Shown here: one piece after another, positions 1 through 8,263 of the stretch | How the letters are laid out: each line of letters begins with the position of its first letter | Numbering within the stretch: position 1 is the stretch's first letter | Assembly: GCA_031400755.1 (NCBI GenBank) | Contig: JANNQL010000186.1 | Span: 1-44,917 of the forward strand | Length of the DNA stretch: 44,917 bases | Reading direction: 5' to 3' | Source: VMSU01 sp031400755 | Lineage (GTDB): Bacteria > Desulfobacterota > Desulfobulbia > Desulfobulbales > VMSU01 | Notes under the pieces: model-generated | Told to the model about the DNA's origin: nothing | Databases searched by the model: none | The model's input: the letters and a program-made list of their open reading frames with translations, nothing else | Made by a program: the position numbers and the translations under genes

Positions 1-124
1 CGGCCTCAAGCCCAAAATCATTTGAATGGCTCACGGCCATAGCCGATAGAATGCCCATCAAGAGAAAGACGGCAATGATCTCGATCAGAGTGAATCCCTT
101 CTCTCCGCTTTCACTGCATTTCAT
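1..124 (-). CDS. Type IV prepilin-like protein, N-terminal fragment
   Basis: The reading frame begins at an ATG at 124 and runs off the left edge, giving 41 residues. It starts with a short charged leader (MKCSESGEKG), then FTLIEIIAVFLLMGILSAMA. This is the class III signal of type IV pilins and type II secretion pseudopilins: a glycine at -1, phenylalanine at +1 (methylated after cleavage by PilD in the family), glutamate at +5, and a hydrophobic helix that anchors the subunit in the inner membrane and later forms the filament core. Only the leader and helix are visible, so major pilin, minor pilin and pseudopilin cannot be told apart. A pilC gene lies at 39.8-41.0 kb but is not adjacent. 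Confidence 0.85.
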   Translation of the reverse strand, partial: MKCSESGEKGFTLIEIIAVFLLMGILSAMAVSHSNDFGLEA

Positions 125-212
125 AAATTATCTGCTCCATAACAAATGATAATACACTTGCCATGGAGAGTGTAGAAATATCATGCCTCGGCCCCAAAGT
201 TTAAGCCCCCAA

Positions 213-250
213 TAAAAAAAAGCCCCTGGATCAATCCAAGGGCTTTTTTT
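213..250 (-). terminator. Rho-independent terminator after the HesB-like selenoprotein gene
   Basis: A hairpin at 221-244 has arms AGCCC-c-TGGA and TCCA-a-GGGCT around a TCAA loop. It is flanked by an A-run on the left (214-220) and a T-run on the right (244-250), so it could work in both directions. On the minus strand it lies about 85 nt past the stop codon at 330, which fits termination of that gene. Confidence 0.8.
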
Positions 251-329
251 AATCTTACCAATGATGTTTTTAGCCCATCATTGGTCAACGATTGGATAGG
301 CTTTCAAGCAAGTCCATCATCCTAATTTA

Positions 330-665
330 TTAACTGCAAGAACCAGAACTACAGGAACTTCCACAACCGCCGCCACCACCGCTGATCGGAATGGTTGATG
401 TAATGGAAAAACCCGAACGATAGCCTGCGTCAGCATAGTCGATCTTAATGGCGCCGCAGTTTTTCATCAATTCGTTATCCACCAGAAATTTCAGTGTATC
501 ATTGTCATAGGTTGCGTCATTTTCCTTTGGCTCATCCAGAGCCAATCCCAGTGCGGGACCGGATCAGCCGCCCTGCATCAAGGCAACGCGCACCGCAGAA
601 CTGATGCTGTTCTGCTCCAGATATTCTTTTAATTTTTCAACCGCCAAGCCAGTTACTTCTAACAT
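330..665 (-). CDS. HesB/IscA-like selenoprotein (in-frame UGA read as Sec34)
   Basis: From the ATG at 665, preceded by a strong AAGGAGG site, the frame codes 33 residues, meets TGA at 566-564, then continues for 77 residues to a stop at 330 (111 aa in all). The residues around the TGA read QGG-U-SGPALGLALDEPK. This matches the A-type iron-sulfur carrier fold, in which the first conserved cysteine sits in a G-C-S-G motif, so the UGA takes the place of that cysteine. The C-terminus has a clustered CGSSCSSGSC instead of the usual CGCG. A hairpin right after the UGA fits a bacterial SECIS. A HesB-like selenoprotein family is established in deltaproteobacteria. The likely role is iron-sulfur or metal handling in the cytoplasm, but its substrate is not evident. 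Gene callers would start at the internal Met near 545 and lose the N-terminus. Confidence 0.88.
527..545 (-). promoter_or_regulatory. Candidate bacterial SECIS element
   Basis: In the transcript, UUGGCUC pairs perfectly with GAGCCAA around the loop UGGAU. The apical loop lies 26-30 nt after the UGA at 566-564. Published bacterial SECIS models place the loop roughly 16-37 nt from the UGA and want a G in its first two positions, and both hold here. A second possible stem (CCGGUCCC with GGGAUUGG) lies closer to the UGA and partly overlaps the first. Confidence 0.75.
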
Positions 666-730
666 AATCAAGCCTCCTTAAATATAGATGATAAAGGTAA
701 ATTGCCTACTTATTGATCAATTCAACACAT

Positions 731-759
731 AAATTAAGTTTCATGGTGACACAAGTCAA
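731..759 (-). promoter_or_regulatory. Possible sigma-70 promoter of the HesB-like gene
   Basis: Read on the minus strand, TTGACT at 759-754 is followed after 17 nt by TAATTT at 736-731, about 65 nt upstream of the start codon. The -35 box is good and the -10 box only moderate. Confidence 0.4.
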
Positions 760-771
760 GAGCTAAAAAAC

Positions 772-2346
772 TTACGGCCTGGCCGCAGTGGGACGACGCG
801 GGGAAGGCCGTGAAGACGACGACCGGGGCCGGGAAGAAGATGAGGGCCGGCGTTGTTGGGAGGAAGGCCTGGCCGCCGAAGTCTGCGCCCCTGATGACGG
901 TTGACTGACGCCACGGGGGGCAGGGACCAGCAGCGCCTCATCCGGTTGAACGCAGTCCAGCTTACGACCGATATAGGCCTCGATGGCCGGCAGGTAAAAG
1001 GCCCCGTCCTCATCGGCGAAGCTGATGGAAATCCCATCATGCCCGGCCCGCCCGGTACGGCCGATACGATGGACGTAGTCCTCGGCCTCATACGGCAGGG
1101 TGTAGTTAAAGACATGACTGATGCCGTCGATGTGGATGCCGCGCCCGGCCACGTCGGTGGCCACCAGCACCTTAATCTGGCCATTCCGGAAGCGCTCGAG
1201 AGTCGTCATCCTCTTCTTCTGGGCCACATCACCTGACAGCATATCGCAACTGATGCCGTTGCTGAGCAGACGATCGGTCAGACGCTGGGTCTCATCCCGG
1301 CGGTTGGTGAAGACCAGGACCTTGTCCAGGTCCGGGTGGCTGATAATCATGTTGTAGAGGATATCATACTTTTCTCTGGCCGTGGTCAGATAGACGATCT
1401 GCTGAACGGTGTCTACTGCCACCTGCTCCGGGGCAATCTCGACATTGATCGGATTGATGCACCACTGACTGGCCAGATGCCGCACCTCAGGGGTCAGGGT
1501 CGCCGAAAACATGAGCGTCTGCCGCTGTTCCTTGGGGGGCGTGCTGAAGACGATCTTCCTGACATCGGGGATAAAGCCCATGTCCAGCATGCGGTCGGCC
1601 TCATCAATCACCATGACTTCGACCTTGCTCAGATCAACCACCCGTTTTCGCTGAAAATCGATGAGGCGACCGGGAGTCGCCACCAGGATATCCACCGGCC
1701 CCCGCTCCAGGGCCTGCTGCTGTTTTTCATAATCCATGCCGCCGAAGACCGAGGCCATCTTGATGCCGCAGTAAGCGGCCAGGGACTCGCCGTCTTTGGC
1801 AATCTGCATCACCAGCTCCCGAGTCGGGGCAATGACCAGGGCCCTGGGCTTGCCGATCCGCGACTCGTCCTTGGCCGCTTCCCGCAAAAGCCTGGTCATG
1901 ATCGAGATCAAAAAGGCGGCAGTCTTGCCGGTGCCGGTCTGGGCCTGGCCAATGGCGTCGGAGCCGGACAGGGTCCCGGCCAGGGTCTTGGCCTGAATCG
2001 GTGTGCAGTACTGAAAACCAAGGTCGGCGATGGCGTGCATGATGGTGACCGGCAGGTCAAAATCGTGGAACCTGCTCTTGCCAACGACCGGCGCCACCTC
2101 AAATTTAGCAAGGTCCCAGTCCGACTTGTCGTTCGCCTTTACTGCCTTTGGTCGCCGGTATTTAGGAACAGTCGATGCTTGGGACGGGGACTCTATCGCG
2201 GGTTTCGCCTGGGACAGGGACACGTCCTTAACCTTCTCGGCAACAACGCCCGCGGCAACAGTGGCCGACCTGTCAGCCTGCCGTTTGCCGGTACGATCAA
2301 GGCCATTCAGTTTACCACGGACAAAAGAAACAATTTTTTTTAACAT
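772..2346 (-). CDS. DEAD-box ATP-dependent RNA helicase (RhlB/RhlE type)
   Basis: This 524-residue protein unwinds structured RNA using ATP. All core motifs are visible: the Q-motif region FHDFDLP...TPIQ (about 93-118), motif I AQTGTGKT (135-142), PTREL (174-178), TPGR (224-227), DEAD (248-251), SAT (281-283) and HRIGRTGR (426-433). An 80-residue N-terminal extension precedes the core. The tail after about residue 475 is low-complexity, rich in Ser, Arg and Pro, and very basic; such tails in this family bind RNA or degradosome partners. It is transcribed toward the selenoprotein gene with a gap of about 106 nt, so a separate promoter for the latter is plausible. Its paralogue class (RhlB, RhlE or SrmB-like) cannot be fixed by eye. 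Confidence 0.93.
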   Translation of the reverse strand: MLKKIVSFVRGKLNGLDRTGKRQADRSATVAAGVVAEKVKDVSLSQAKPAIESPSQASTVPKYRRPKAVKANDKSDWDLAKFEVAPVVGKSRFHDFDLPVTIMHAIADLGFQYCTPIQAKTLAGTLSGSDAIGQAQTGTGKTAAFLISIMTRLLREAAKDESRIGKPRALVIAPTRELVMQIAKDGESLAAYCGIKMASVFGGMDYEKQQQALERGPVDILVATPGRLIDFQRKRVVDLSKVEVMVIDEADRMLDMGFIPDVRKIVFSTPPKEQRQTLMFSATLTPEVRHLASQWCINPINVEIAPEQVAVDTVQQIVYLTTAREKYDILYNMIISHPDLDKVLVFTNRRDETQRLTDRLLSNGISCDMLSGDVAQKKRMTTLERFRNGQIKVLVATDVAGRGIHIDGISHVFNYTLPYEAEDYVHRIGRTGRAGHDGISISFADEDGAFYLPAIEAYIGRKLDCVQPDEALLVPAPRGVSQPSSGAQTSAARPSSQQRRPSSSSRPRSSSSRPSPRRPTAARP

Positions 2347-2578
2347 GATTTCCTACTTCAAAATGAAAGCCAGCAAGTGGCCAGGATACAACCAAGGAAG
2401 ACACTCCTAAAGACATTATCGAAGCATCCAATTAAATTAATCAGCAGATAATACCATTAAACAGGGCTCTGGGCAAGGAAGATAACCAGTAGTGACGGCC
2501 ACTGGCTCTGTTTGGTCCAAACTGGAAGCCCCCCACTCGGCCTAATGGATTGAATATCCCCGCGAGACCTTTATTCAA

Positions 2579-2640
2579 CTCCGTTCCCTGAGCGGAGTCG
2601 AAGGGAGCGGAGTTCGTCCTGAGCGAAGCCGAAGGATCGA
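2579..2640. repeat. Two adjacent TTCGAC/GCTCAG-type palindromic repeats
   Basis: The 313-bp gap at 2347-2659 has no credible gene. Its right end holds two imperfect hairpins, 2579-2612 (CTCCGTTCCCT / AGGGAGCGGAG) and 2614-2640 (TTCGTCCT / AGGATCGA). Both share the core TTCGnCTnCGCTCAGG on the minus strand and resemble the repeats at 16.23-16.31 kb. The left part also has a short CCAGTAGTG / CCACTGG hairpin near 2487-2506. Confidence 0.6.
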
Positions 2641-2659
2641 AGGGAGCGGAGCCGCCGTT

Positions 2660-4495
2660 TCAGCCGGAACGCATGCGGCTGATGAGCCCTGAATGCCGGA
2701 TGGATTGTTTCTGGATGGCCTCGCTCAGCACAACGGCCGAGCCATACAGATGCACCGTTCGCCTGGTCCTGGTGACGGCGGTATAGACCAGTTCCTTGGT
2801 AAGGACAGGGCTGCTGTAGGCCGGCAGGACAAAGGCCACCTGCTCGAATTCCGAGCCTTGGGCCTTGTGGACGGTCATGGCGAAGGCAGTTTCATGGGGC
2901 GGCAGACGGGCCGGGGCCAAGGCGCGGGACCTCCCGTCATCGGTTGGGAAACAGGCCATGAGCCTGCCGTCGGCGCTTGGCAGAATGATGCCGATATCGC
3001 CATTGAACAACTTCAGCACATAGTCATTTTTGAGGACCATCAAAGGTCGGCCTGGGTACCAAGGCGTCCGTCCGTCGTCCAGGCCATGGTCCAAACGCTG
3101 CCGAAAACTCTTAGAGATATAGCTGTTAAGCCAGTCAACGCCACGCTCCGAGTCGCGGACAGCGCAGAGGATGCGGAAACGCCCCAAGGCCGCAAAGACT
3201 GCCGCCGGATTACTGTCCTGTTCACGGACACTGCCGAGATAATCATCAAAACCGGCCAGCAGTTCGGCCAGGGCCTGTTGAGCAAGCTGCGCCCCGCCAT
3301 CCTCGACCCAGCGCACCCCCCCATCACCATCGCTACGCAGACAGGTCAGGGCCGCCTCCACATCCTGGCGATTGATGGCCTGGGCGAGCTGCCCTATCCC
3401 TGACTGCGTACCAAAGCGATAATTATCATTAAGCCAAATGACCGCGTCTTGCAGAGGCGAGCGTTTACCAACCGCAGGTGGCCTAATGACCTCCACCGGC
3501 AGACCGCTGAGCGAGGCCAGCTGTTGCCGGCATGGTTCCGAAATCGTTGGGTCGCTGCTGATCTCACTAAATACCGCCCCTGCTTCGACGGCTGCCAACT
3601 GGTCCTTGTCGCCTAGAAAGATCAGCCTCGCCGCCTCCGGCATCGCCGCCACCAGTTTCATCGCCAGGGCCAAGTCGAGCATGGAGGCCTCGTCGACAAT
3701 CAAGACATCCAAGGCCAGCGGGTTGGCGGCATTATGACGAAAGCTCTGTGAATCCGGCATAACGCCCAGCAGCCGATGAATTGTATAGGATTCAGCCGGC
3801 AGCAGAGAGCGCAAATTCTCCGGCAGATGACCGGCCCGCTCGCGAATGGCGTCCTGCATCCGTTGGGCGGCCTTACCGGTGGGCGCGGCCAGGGCAATGC
3901 GCAGCTCGGGATTTCCGGCCAGCAGACAGGCCAGCAGATTGACCACGGTGGTGGTCTTACCGGTGCCAGGGCCACCGGTAATGATGGTCAGTCGGTTGCG
4001 GATGGCCATGGCTGCCGCCAGCCTCTGCCAATCCACCCGCTCTGTGCCGCTCTCCTCTTTGGAGATAAAGACGAGGCCGAGGCGTTCGGCATCCGCGGGA
4101 TCGGTCTCGACCCTTGCCGGAACCGCTGTGGCGCGCGCCATGAGCATGGCGGCCAGACGTCGTTCATATTCGAAATAGCGGCCCAGATAGAGCCGGCCAT
4201 CACTATCCAAAACCAGCGGCAATGGCGTTTGCTCCTGCTCGTTCGCCACTAGGCCTGAAGCAAACAGGTCAGCGCGGGCCTGCCTCAAAATGGCCTCATC
4301 GTCTGTCTCCAAGAGTTCAGTCAACAAGAGGCAGACGTGCCCCATGGAGGTCACACGACTGACGGCGCGAGCGGCGCGGCCGAGCAGCAATACGCTCTCT
4401 TCCCGTACCGCCGAGCGGCGAGCAAACGTCATCAACTGGCGGCAAAACCCTTCAGCCAGGGACTCGTCAAGCTTTATGGCAAACGGCACACTCAT
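2660..4495 (-). CDS. recD: Exodeoxyribonuclease V alpha chain (RecD helicase)
   Basis: This 611-residue superfamily 1B helicase is the fast 5'-3' motor of RecBCD, which processes double-strand breaks. The Walker A motif GGPGTGKTTT lies at about 174-183. Further motifs are VDEASMLDL (Walker B with the glutamate), FLGDKDQLAAVE (motif III) and AMTVHKAQGSEFEQV with VYTAVTRTRR near the C-terminus (motifs V and VI). Length fits gamma/delta-type RecD. It has the same orientation as recC-recB but is separated from recB by about 4.7 kb holding unrelated genes, two of them on the opposite strand. It is therefore probably transcribed alone here. The start at 4495 has only a weak ribosome site, but the N-terminus is of normal length. 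Confidence 0.95.
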   Translation of the reverse strand: MSVPFAIKLDESLAEGFCRQLMTFARRSAVREESVLLLGRAARAVSRVTSMGHVCLLLTELLETDDEAILRQARADLFASGLVANEQEQTPLPLVLDSDGRLYLGRYFEYERRLAAMLMARATAVPARVETDPADAERLGLVFISKEESGTERVDWQRLAAAMAIRNRLTIITGGPGTGKTTTVVNLLACLLAGNPELRIALAAPTGKAAQRMQDAIRERAGHLPENLRSLLPAESYTIHRLLGVMPDSQSFRHNAANPLALDVLIVDEASMLDLALAMKLVAAMPEAARLIFLGDKDQLAAVEAGAVFSEISSDPTISEPCRQQLASLSGLPVEVIRPPAVGKRSPLQDAVIWLNDNYRFGTQSGIGQLAQAINRQDVEAALTCLRSDGDGGVRWVEDGGAQLAQQALAELLAGFDDYLGSVREQDSNPAAVFAALGRFRILCAVRDSERGVDWLNSYISKSFRQRLDHGLDDGRTPWYPGRPLMVLKNDYVLKLFNGDIGIILPSADGRLMACFPTDDGRSRALAPARLPPHETAFAMTVHKAQGSEFEQVAFVLPAYSSPVLTKELVYTAVTRTRRTVHLYGSAVVLSEAIQKQSIRHSGLISRMRSG

Positions 4496-4691
4496 GGTCC
4501 GGTTTCACAAAATTGGTTAACAAAAAAGGTAAACAACCAGATGGGGTGCTGGCTGAAAAAAAATATCATTTGGCCTCAGCATTATGATAACATGAAAGCT
4601 GGCACAACTCTCATCAAAGAGGCCTGTTTTTTTTATTTTGTCAATGATTTTAATCAGTAACCAATATAAAACGAGTCGGTCCGGGGACACA

Positions 4692-5954
4692 ATGCTGAAG
4701 CCAGAAAGGTACTCTAAGGAAGATATCAGAAAGATCCAGCGCGCCTGCTGTCGTATCTTTATGAACGAAAAGGCCATCCATTCAGTTGTGGCATCCGAGA
4801 ACAACCGGAAGATACGACGCTATCCCTTTCTTGAGCGGTTGACCTATGAAGACGTGAAGCGGGCTTACCGGACAAATATGCTCACCTATCACCCTGACCG
4901 CCATCAGGACCGGAGGCCGGAGGATATCCATTTTTTTGAGCGGCACGTCGAGGGTGTAAACCTCTCCTACGAATACCTTTCAAACCTCTTCGGGGGAAAG
5001 AAGCCCAGGGTCCTCTCCGAATATACGGGGCGGAGTCGGATCATCGCCGTGGGTGGGGCCAAAGGCGGAATCGGCAAGAGTATCTTCGCTGCCAACCTCG
5101 GCATGATGCTCTCTTCAATGGGGTTCAGGACGATAATGGTAGACCTGGACCTCGGGGGACCGAACCTCCACCTCTACCTTGGCCACAAACACCTCCCTGA
5201 GACCACGCTCAATGATTTCCTCAATCGCAAGGTTTCATCATTAAACGATGTAGTGGCCAAGACCAAACACGGCCCCATGCTCATTGCCGGAGATATTGGA
5301 GAGCTCGGTGCCGCCAATATCCCTTTCCAGAAAAAGATGCGTCTCATCGAAAAGATACAAAAAATGAATGCCGATTATGTGATTCTCGACCTCGGCGGGG
5401 GAACGAATTTCAACACCTTGGACTTCTTCCTCGCATCCGACCTCGGCATCGTTCTCTCCACGCTCGACCAGCCGGCCTATGTGGAGGCCTATGCCTTCAT
5501 TAAGACAGCGCTACAACGGAAACTAAACCGCCTCTTCGCCGCAGATTCGCCCTTACCGGCAAGGAGAAACGCCGCCCTGAAAGAGATCGTGCGCGACGGC
5601 ACCAGCGCCCCCGAGAAAGACCATCCGAGGACCATCCAGGCCCTGCTCGAGAAAGTTTCGCAGGAGACCCCCGTGCACTTACCCCTGATCACTGACGAGA
5701 TTCTCAGCTTCTCACCATGTCTGGTGGTCAACAATTGCTTTGACAACAAGGAAGCCCTCAATGTTGCCTCATCATTAAAGTCAGTGGCGCACAAACGCCT
5801 TTCCATCGATATCAACCACGTCGGGACCATCTCCAAGCACCCCGTTATCGAGCGCAGCACCTCGTACCTTCACCATCCACTATTAGCTCGTCACAGCACA
5901 AGCAGGTTCGCCGCTGAGATAAAATCCATCGCTAAAACGCTCAATCTTATATAA
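4692..5954 (+). CDS. J-domain-like / MinD-type P-loop ATPase fusion
   Basis: The chosen start is the ATG at 4692 after CCGGGGACAC (420 aa); a TTG at 4638 would add 18 residues. The N-terminal third has the helix II-HPD-helix III pattern of a J domain: YEDVKRAYRTNMLTYHPDRH at about 52-71, followed by a helix FFERHVEGVNLSYEYL. A MinD/FlhG-type ATPase follows: deviant Walker A VGGAKGGIGKS (about 120-130), switch I DLDLGGPNLHLYLG, and Walker B YVILDLGGG. Such ATPases dimerise on ATP and place cell-pole, flagellar or division machinery. J domains stimulate Hsp70, which suggests the ATPase recruits a DnaK, but that is inference. A gene with two TM segments follows after 52 nt. It sits between recD and recB on the opposite strand. 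Confidence 0.82.
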   Translation: MLKPERYSKEDIRKIQRACCRIFMNEKAIHSVVASENNRKIRRYPFLERLTYEDVKRAYRTNMLTYHPDRHQDRRPEDIHFFERHVEGVNLSYEYLSNLFGGKKPRVLSEYTGRSRIIAVGGAKGGIGKSIFAANLGMMLSSMGFRTIMVDLDLGGPNLHLYLGHKHLPETTLNDFLNRKVSSLNDVVAKTKHGPMLIAGDIGELGAANIPFQKKMRLIEKIQKMNADYVILDLGGGTNFNTLDFFLASDLGIVLSTLDQPAYVEAYAFIKTALQRKLNRLFAADSPLPARRNAALKEIVRDGTSAPEKDHPRTIQALLEKVSQETPVHLPLITDEILSFSPCLVVNNCFDNKEALNVASSLKSVAHKRLSIDINHVGTISKHPVIERSTSYLHHPLLARHSTSRFAAEIKSIAKTLNLI

Positions 5955-6006
5955 AATAGGTATATTTTCTGCCAGTGGCAGATGATGAGAGATTAAGGTA
6001 AAAGCC

Positions 6007-6747
6007 ATGAGAAAAACCCTACAACTCTTTCAACTCTTCTTGGCGATTTTTGCTATTTACGTCGCAATGCACTTTGCCGGCGGTCAGCGTAACCTGATCT
6101 TGCTGGCCTGCATGGTCACCATGTATCTTGCTGAAAAAGCGGACACCATGATGATCGAACGCGGCAAGCTCGCAAAGGCATTGCAACCGGGGAAAGAATC
6201 CAGCAAAGTTATCGTTGGCAAAAAGTCCACATCTCCTCTCGACAATCTCCTCTTCAACAAAAATGTCCGCCAGCTTGGGGACGCCATCCACCAGGTCCTG
6301 CGGAGCCTGCGCATTGAGGTCAGCTACGCTCAGGACAACCCTGGAATAGATCGGCTATTTTGGTTGCCTGGCGAAAATTGCCTATTCGGTTTGAAAGTCA
6401 TCAGCGACATTTCAGATCTTAATGATGGTCTGGAAAATTGGGATGCCATCAGGAAATTCGACAAAGGGCAAGGCGGCAAGCAGCGTTTGTTGGTAATCGG
6501 GAGCAACTATATTGAGGAAAACGATTCGGAGCTTGGCATGAAGGGTTTCCTGGATTTCACTAAAACCGCACAGGACTTCCTGACCGACAAACATATCCTT
6601 GCCATGACCACTCAAACTCTCCACAAAATCCACAGCATCTGTAAGAAAAAAAACATCGACTCCCTGTTGATTCTCAACCTGATGCACGCCCACCCTGGCG
6701 GCGTTTTCCGGCTCGAACAATACGCCAAGGGCATCCCCGGCCAGTAA
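6007..6747 (+). CDS. Uncharacterised protein with two N-terminal TM helices and a cytosolic domain
   Basis: This 246-residue protein begins with two closely spaced hydrophobic segments (about 8-27 and 29-45), so it should be an inner-membrane hairpin with both ends in the cytoplasm. A soluble alpha/beta region follows. The stretch around 110-160 (IDRLFWLPGENCLFGLKVI, then a helix, then QRLLVIGSNY) alternates strands and helices. It faintly resembles a PD-(D/E)xK nuclease core, but the expected acidic residue before the lysine is glycine, so an active nuclease is doubtful. It lies 52 nt behind the J-domain/MinD gene on the same strand and probably shares its transcript. No family was recognised. 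Confidence 0.7.
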   Translation: MRKTLQLFQLFLAIFAIYVAMHFAGGQRNLILLACMVTMYLAEKADTMMIERGKLAKALQPGKESSKVIVGKKSTSPLDNLLFNKNVRQLGDAIHQVLRSLRIEVSYAQDNPGIDRLFWLPGENCLFGLKVISDISDLNDGLENWDAIRKFDKGQGGKQRLLVIGSNYIEENDSELGMKGFLDFTKTAQDFLTDKHILAMTTQTLHKIHSICKKKNIDSLLILNLMHAHPGGVFRLEQYAKGIPGQ

Positions 6748-6838
6748 TTGCGCCCCCACAACTCAGCCTGCCGGGTTACGTCACTTCTTGCGACGCATCT
6801 TCACTAATTACAAAATCTGATTACCACTGATCTTCAGC

Positions 6839-6965
6839 CGTGTCGGTGGGCATGGTCTTTCATGCCCACGCGACCGGGGTGGAGGATCGGCGCAAAATTT
6901 GTTTGATCCCGATCCGTCAATGAATCCGCGTGGGCAAACGAAACAGCCGATTGCCCACCCTACGC
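6839..6965. repeat. REPIN-like element, copy A
   Basis: This 127-bp stretch aligns with few differences to 8084-8210, at a constant offset of 1245 nt. Its right end keeps TGCCCACCCTACGC. The left end is degraded (GTGTCGGTGGGCA instead of GCGTAGGGTGGGCA). An internal hairpin, GTGGGCATG / CATGCCCAC, sits at the left end and a second one at the right. It lies downstream of the Fic gene's stop. Confidence 0.8.
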
Positions 6966-7025
6966 CACTTAGGTTGCTTGGGCTAGAACCAAGGCGGTTA
7001 GGCAAAAAACGGCCCACATGGATGA

Positions 7026-8036
7026 TTAACTGCGTCCCCTGTTGCGTCCCTTATCTGTCAGGCGATATTTCTGTAAGCGGCTGTTCGGCTTACCGGGGAT
7101 GGTCATTTCAATCAATCCTTCTTTCAAGGCAGGCTGGAGGTAACGCTCGCTGAATGACTTACGATCTTGCAAGTCGAGAACGCTCTGGAGCTGCTCCCGG
7201 GTCATTTCGTCCTGCATTGCTTCCAGCATCCGTTTGACTTGAGGGGTAACTTGGGGGGCGACTTGGGGGGCGGCGGTAGAGATGGCGTCAAAGATCATCC
7301 TGAGCATGAACTCGACAAATGGTGCGGAGTCAGCTTGGTCCGTACTCTTTTGCAGCACCTGATAATATTCCGTCTGATGTGCGTGGACCAGGCTTTCCAC
7401 CGGGATGTCGGTAAACAGCGGATTCCAGCGGTTCAGTATCAGGGTCTGCCACAGTCGCCCCATGCGGCCATTGCCGTCGGCAAATGGATGGATAAACTCA
7501 AACTCATAGTGAAACACCGAACTGATGATCAGGGGATGCTCTTTGGAGACGGACAGCCACTGCAGGAGATCGTACATCAACGCCGAGACGCGATCCGCCG
7601 GGGGGGCCAAGTGGGTCACCTGACCACCCGCCATCACGCCCACGCCACCGCGCCGATAGGTCCCGGCCTCATCGACCAGACCAGCCATCAGGATGCGATG
7701 CGCCTCCAGTAATTCCACTTCCACGTCTGGTCGCCACTGCTGGAAACGGTCATAGGCGGCGATGGCGTTACGCACCTCCAAAATCTCCCGGGGCGGCGCA
7801 ATAACCCGCCTGCCATCAAGAATGGCCGTAATCTGTGCTTCGCTCAGGGTGTTGCCCTCAATGGCCAGCGAACCACGGATAGTGCGAATACGATTGATAC
7901 GCCGCAACCGTAGCGCCTTGGCGGCATCGGTCAATGTCGTCAACCGCCCGACGGCCTCGCTGATCTGGGCGACCAGATTCACAATGGCCGAAGTGATAGT
8001 GTAAGGCGGTTGGTATTGGTAATTTTTGCCGCTCAT
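7026..8036 (-). CDS. Fic-domain protein (probable AMP transferase) with N-terminal inhibitory motif
   Basis: This 336-residue protein carries HPFADGNGR at 183-191 with Arg194, matching the Fic motif HPFx(D/E)GNGRxxR. Its histidine is the general base for transfer of AMP, or another nucleotide moiety, to target protein side chains. SLAIEG at 56-61 fits the inhibitory (S/T)xxxE(G/N) helix, so this is a class II, self-inhibited Fic. The N-terminal region and the C-terminal part (about 265-336, with repeated APQVTPQV and a winged-helix-like end) match the common bacterial Fic/DUF4172-like architecture. It stands alone on the minus strand between two copies of a 127-bp repeat. The target is unknown. 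Such proteins are common in accessory DNA. Confidence 0.92.
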   Translation of the reverse strand: MSGKNYQYQPPYTITSAIVNLVAQISEAVGRLTTLTDAAKALRLRRINRIRTIRGSLAIEGNTLSEAQITAILDGRRVIAPPREILEVRNAIAAYDRFQQWRPDVEVELLEAHRILMAGLVDEAGTYRRGGVGVMAGGQVTHLAPPADRVSALMYDLLQWLSVSKEHPLIISSVFHYEFEFIHPFADGNGRMGRLWQTLILNRWNPLFTDIPVESLVHAHQTEYYQVLQKSTDQADSAPFVEFMLRMIFDAISTAAPQVAPQVTPQVKRMLEAMQDEMTREQLQSVLDLQDRKSFSERYLQPALKEGLIEMTIPGKPNSRLQKYRLTDKGRNRGRS

Positions 8037-8083
8037 GCCTCGTATTCCATAGAAATGGGCCGAATTTTATTTTATATGCAGCC

Positions 8084-8210
8084 GCGTAGGGTGGGCATGG
8101 TCTTTCATGCCCACGCGACCGGAGTGGAGGATCGGCGCAAAATTTGTTTGATCCCGATCCGTCAATAAATCAGCGTGGGCAAACGAAACAGCCGATTGCC
8201 CACCCTACGC
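8084..8210. repeat. REPIN-like element, copy B
   Basis: The element has perfect 14-bp terminal inverted repeats, GCGTAGGGTGGGCA and TGCCCACCCTACGC. Each end reads inward as GTAG plus a hairpin (left GTGGGCATG / CATGCCCAC, right GTGGGCA / TGCCCAC). That makes it two REP sequences in inverted orientation with a spacer, as in REPINs moved by REP-associated tyrosine transposases. It lies just upstream of the Fic gene. Confidence 0.82.
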
Positions 8211-8230
8211 TACTCCCTCGTCATGCGAAC

Positions 8231-8263
8231 GTCGGGTTACGCCTTGCGGCTAACCCGACCTAC
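8231..8263 (-). repeat. REP-type hairpin overlapping a gene's 3' end
   Basis: On the minus strand this reads GTAG followed by arms GTCGGGTTA and TAACCCGAC around an 11-nt loop. The 5' GTAG foot plus palindrome is the REP signature. The last four codons and the stop of the neighbouring gene (8250-9122) are inside it. Confidence 0.75.

Noticed and set aside
330..545. A stand-alone 71-residue protein starting at 545.
   Set aside because: The upstream frame has a good ribosome site and HesB-like sequence, and the TGA fits a selenocysteine codon with a SECIS.
1336..2343. A 335-codon open frame antisense to the RNA helicase gene.
   Set aside because: The other strand codes a complete helicase with all motifs; this frame lacks any recognisable domain and arises from GC-rich codon bias.
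4517..4804. A 95-codon minus-strand frame overlapping the J-domain/MinD gene start.
   Set aside because: It overlaps the promoter region and 5' end of a well-supported gene and shows no domain.
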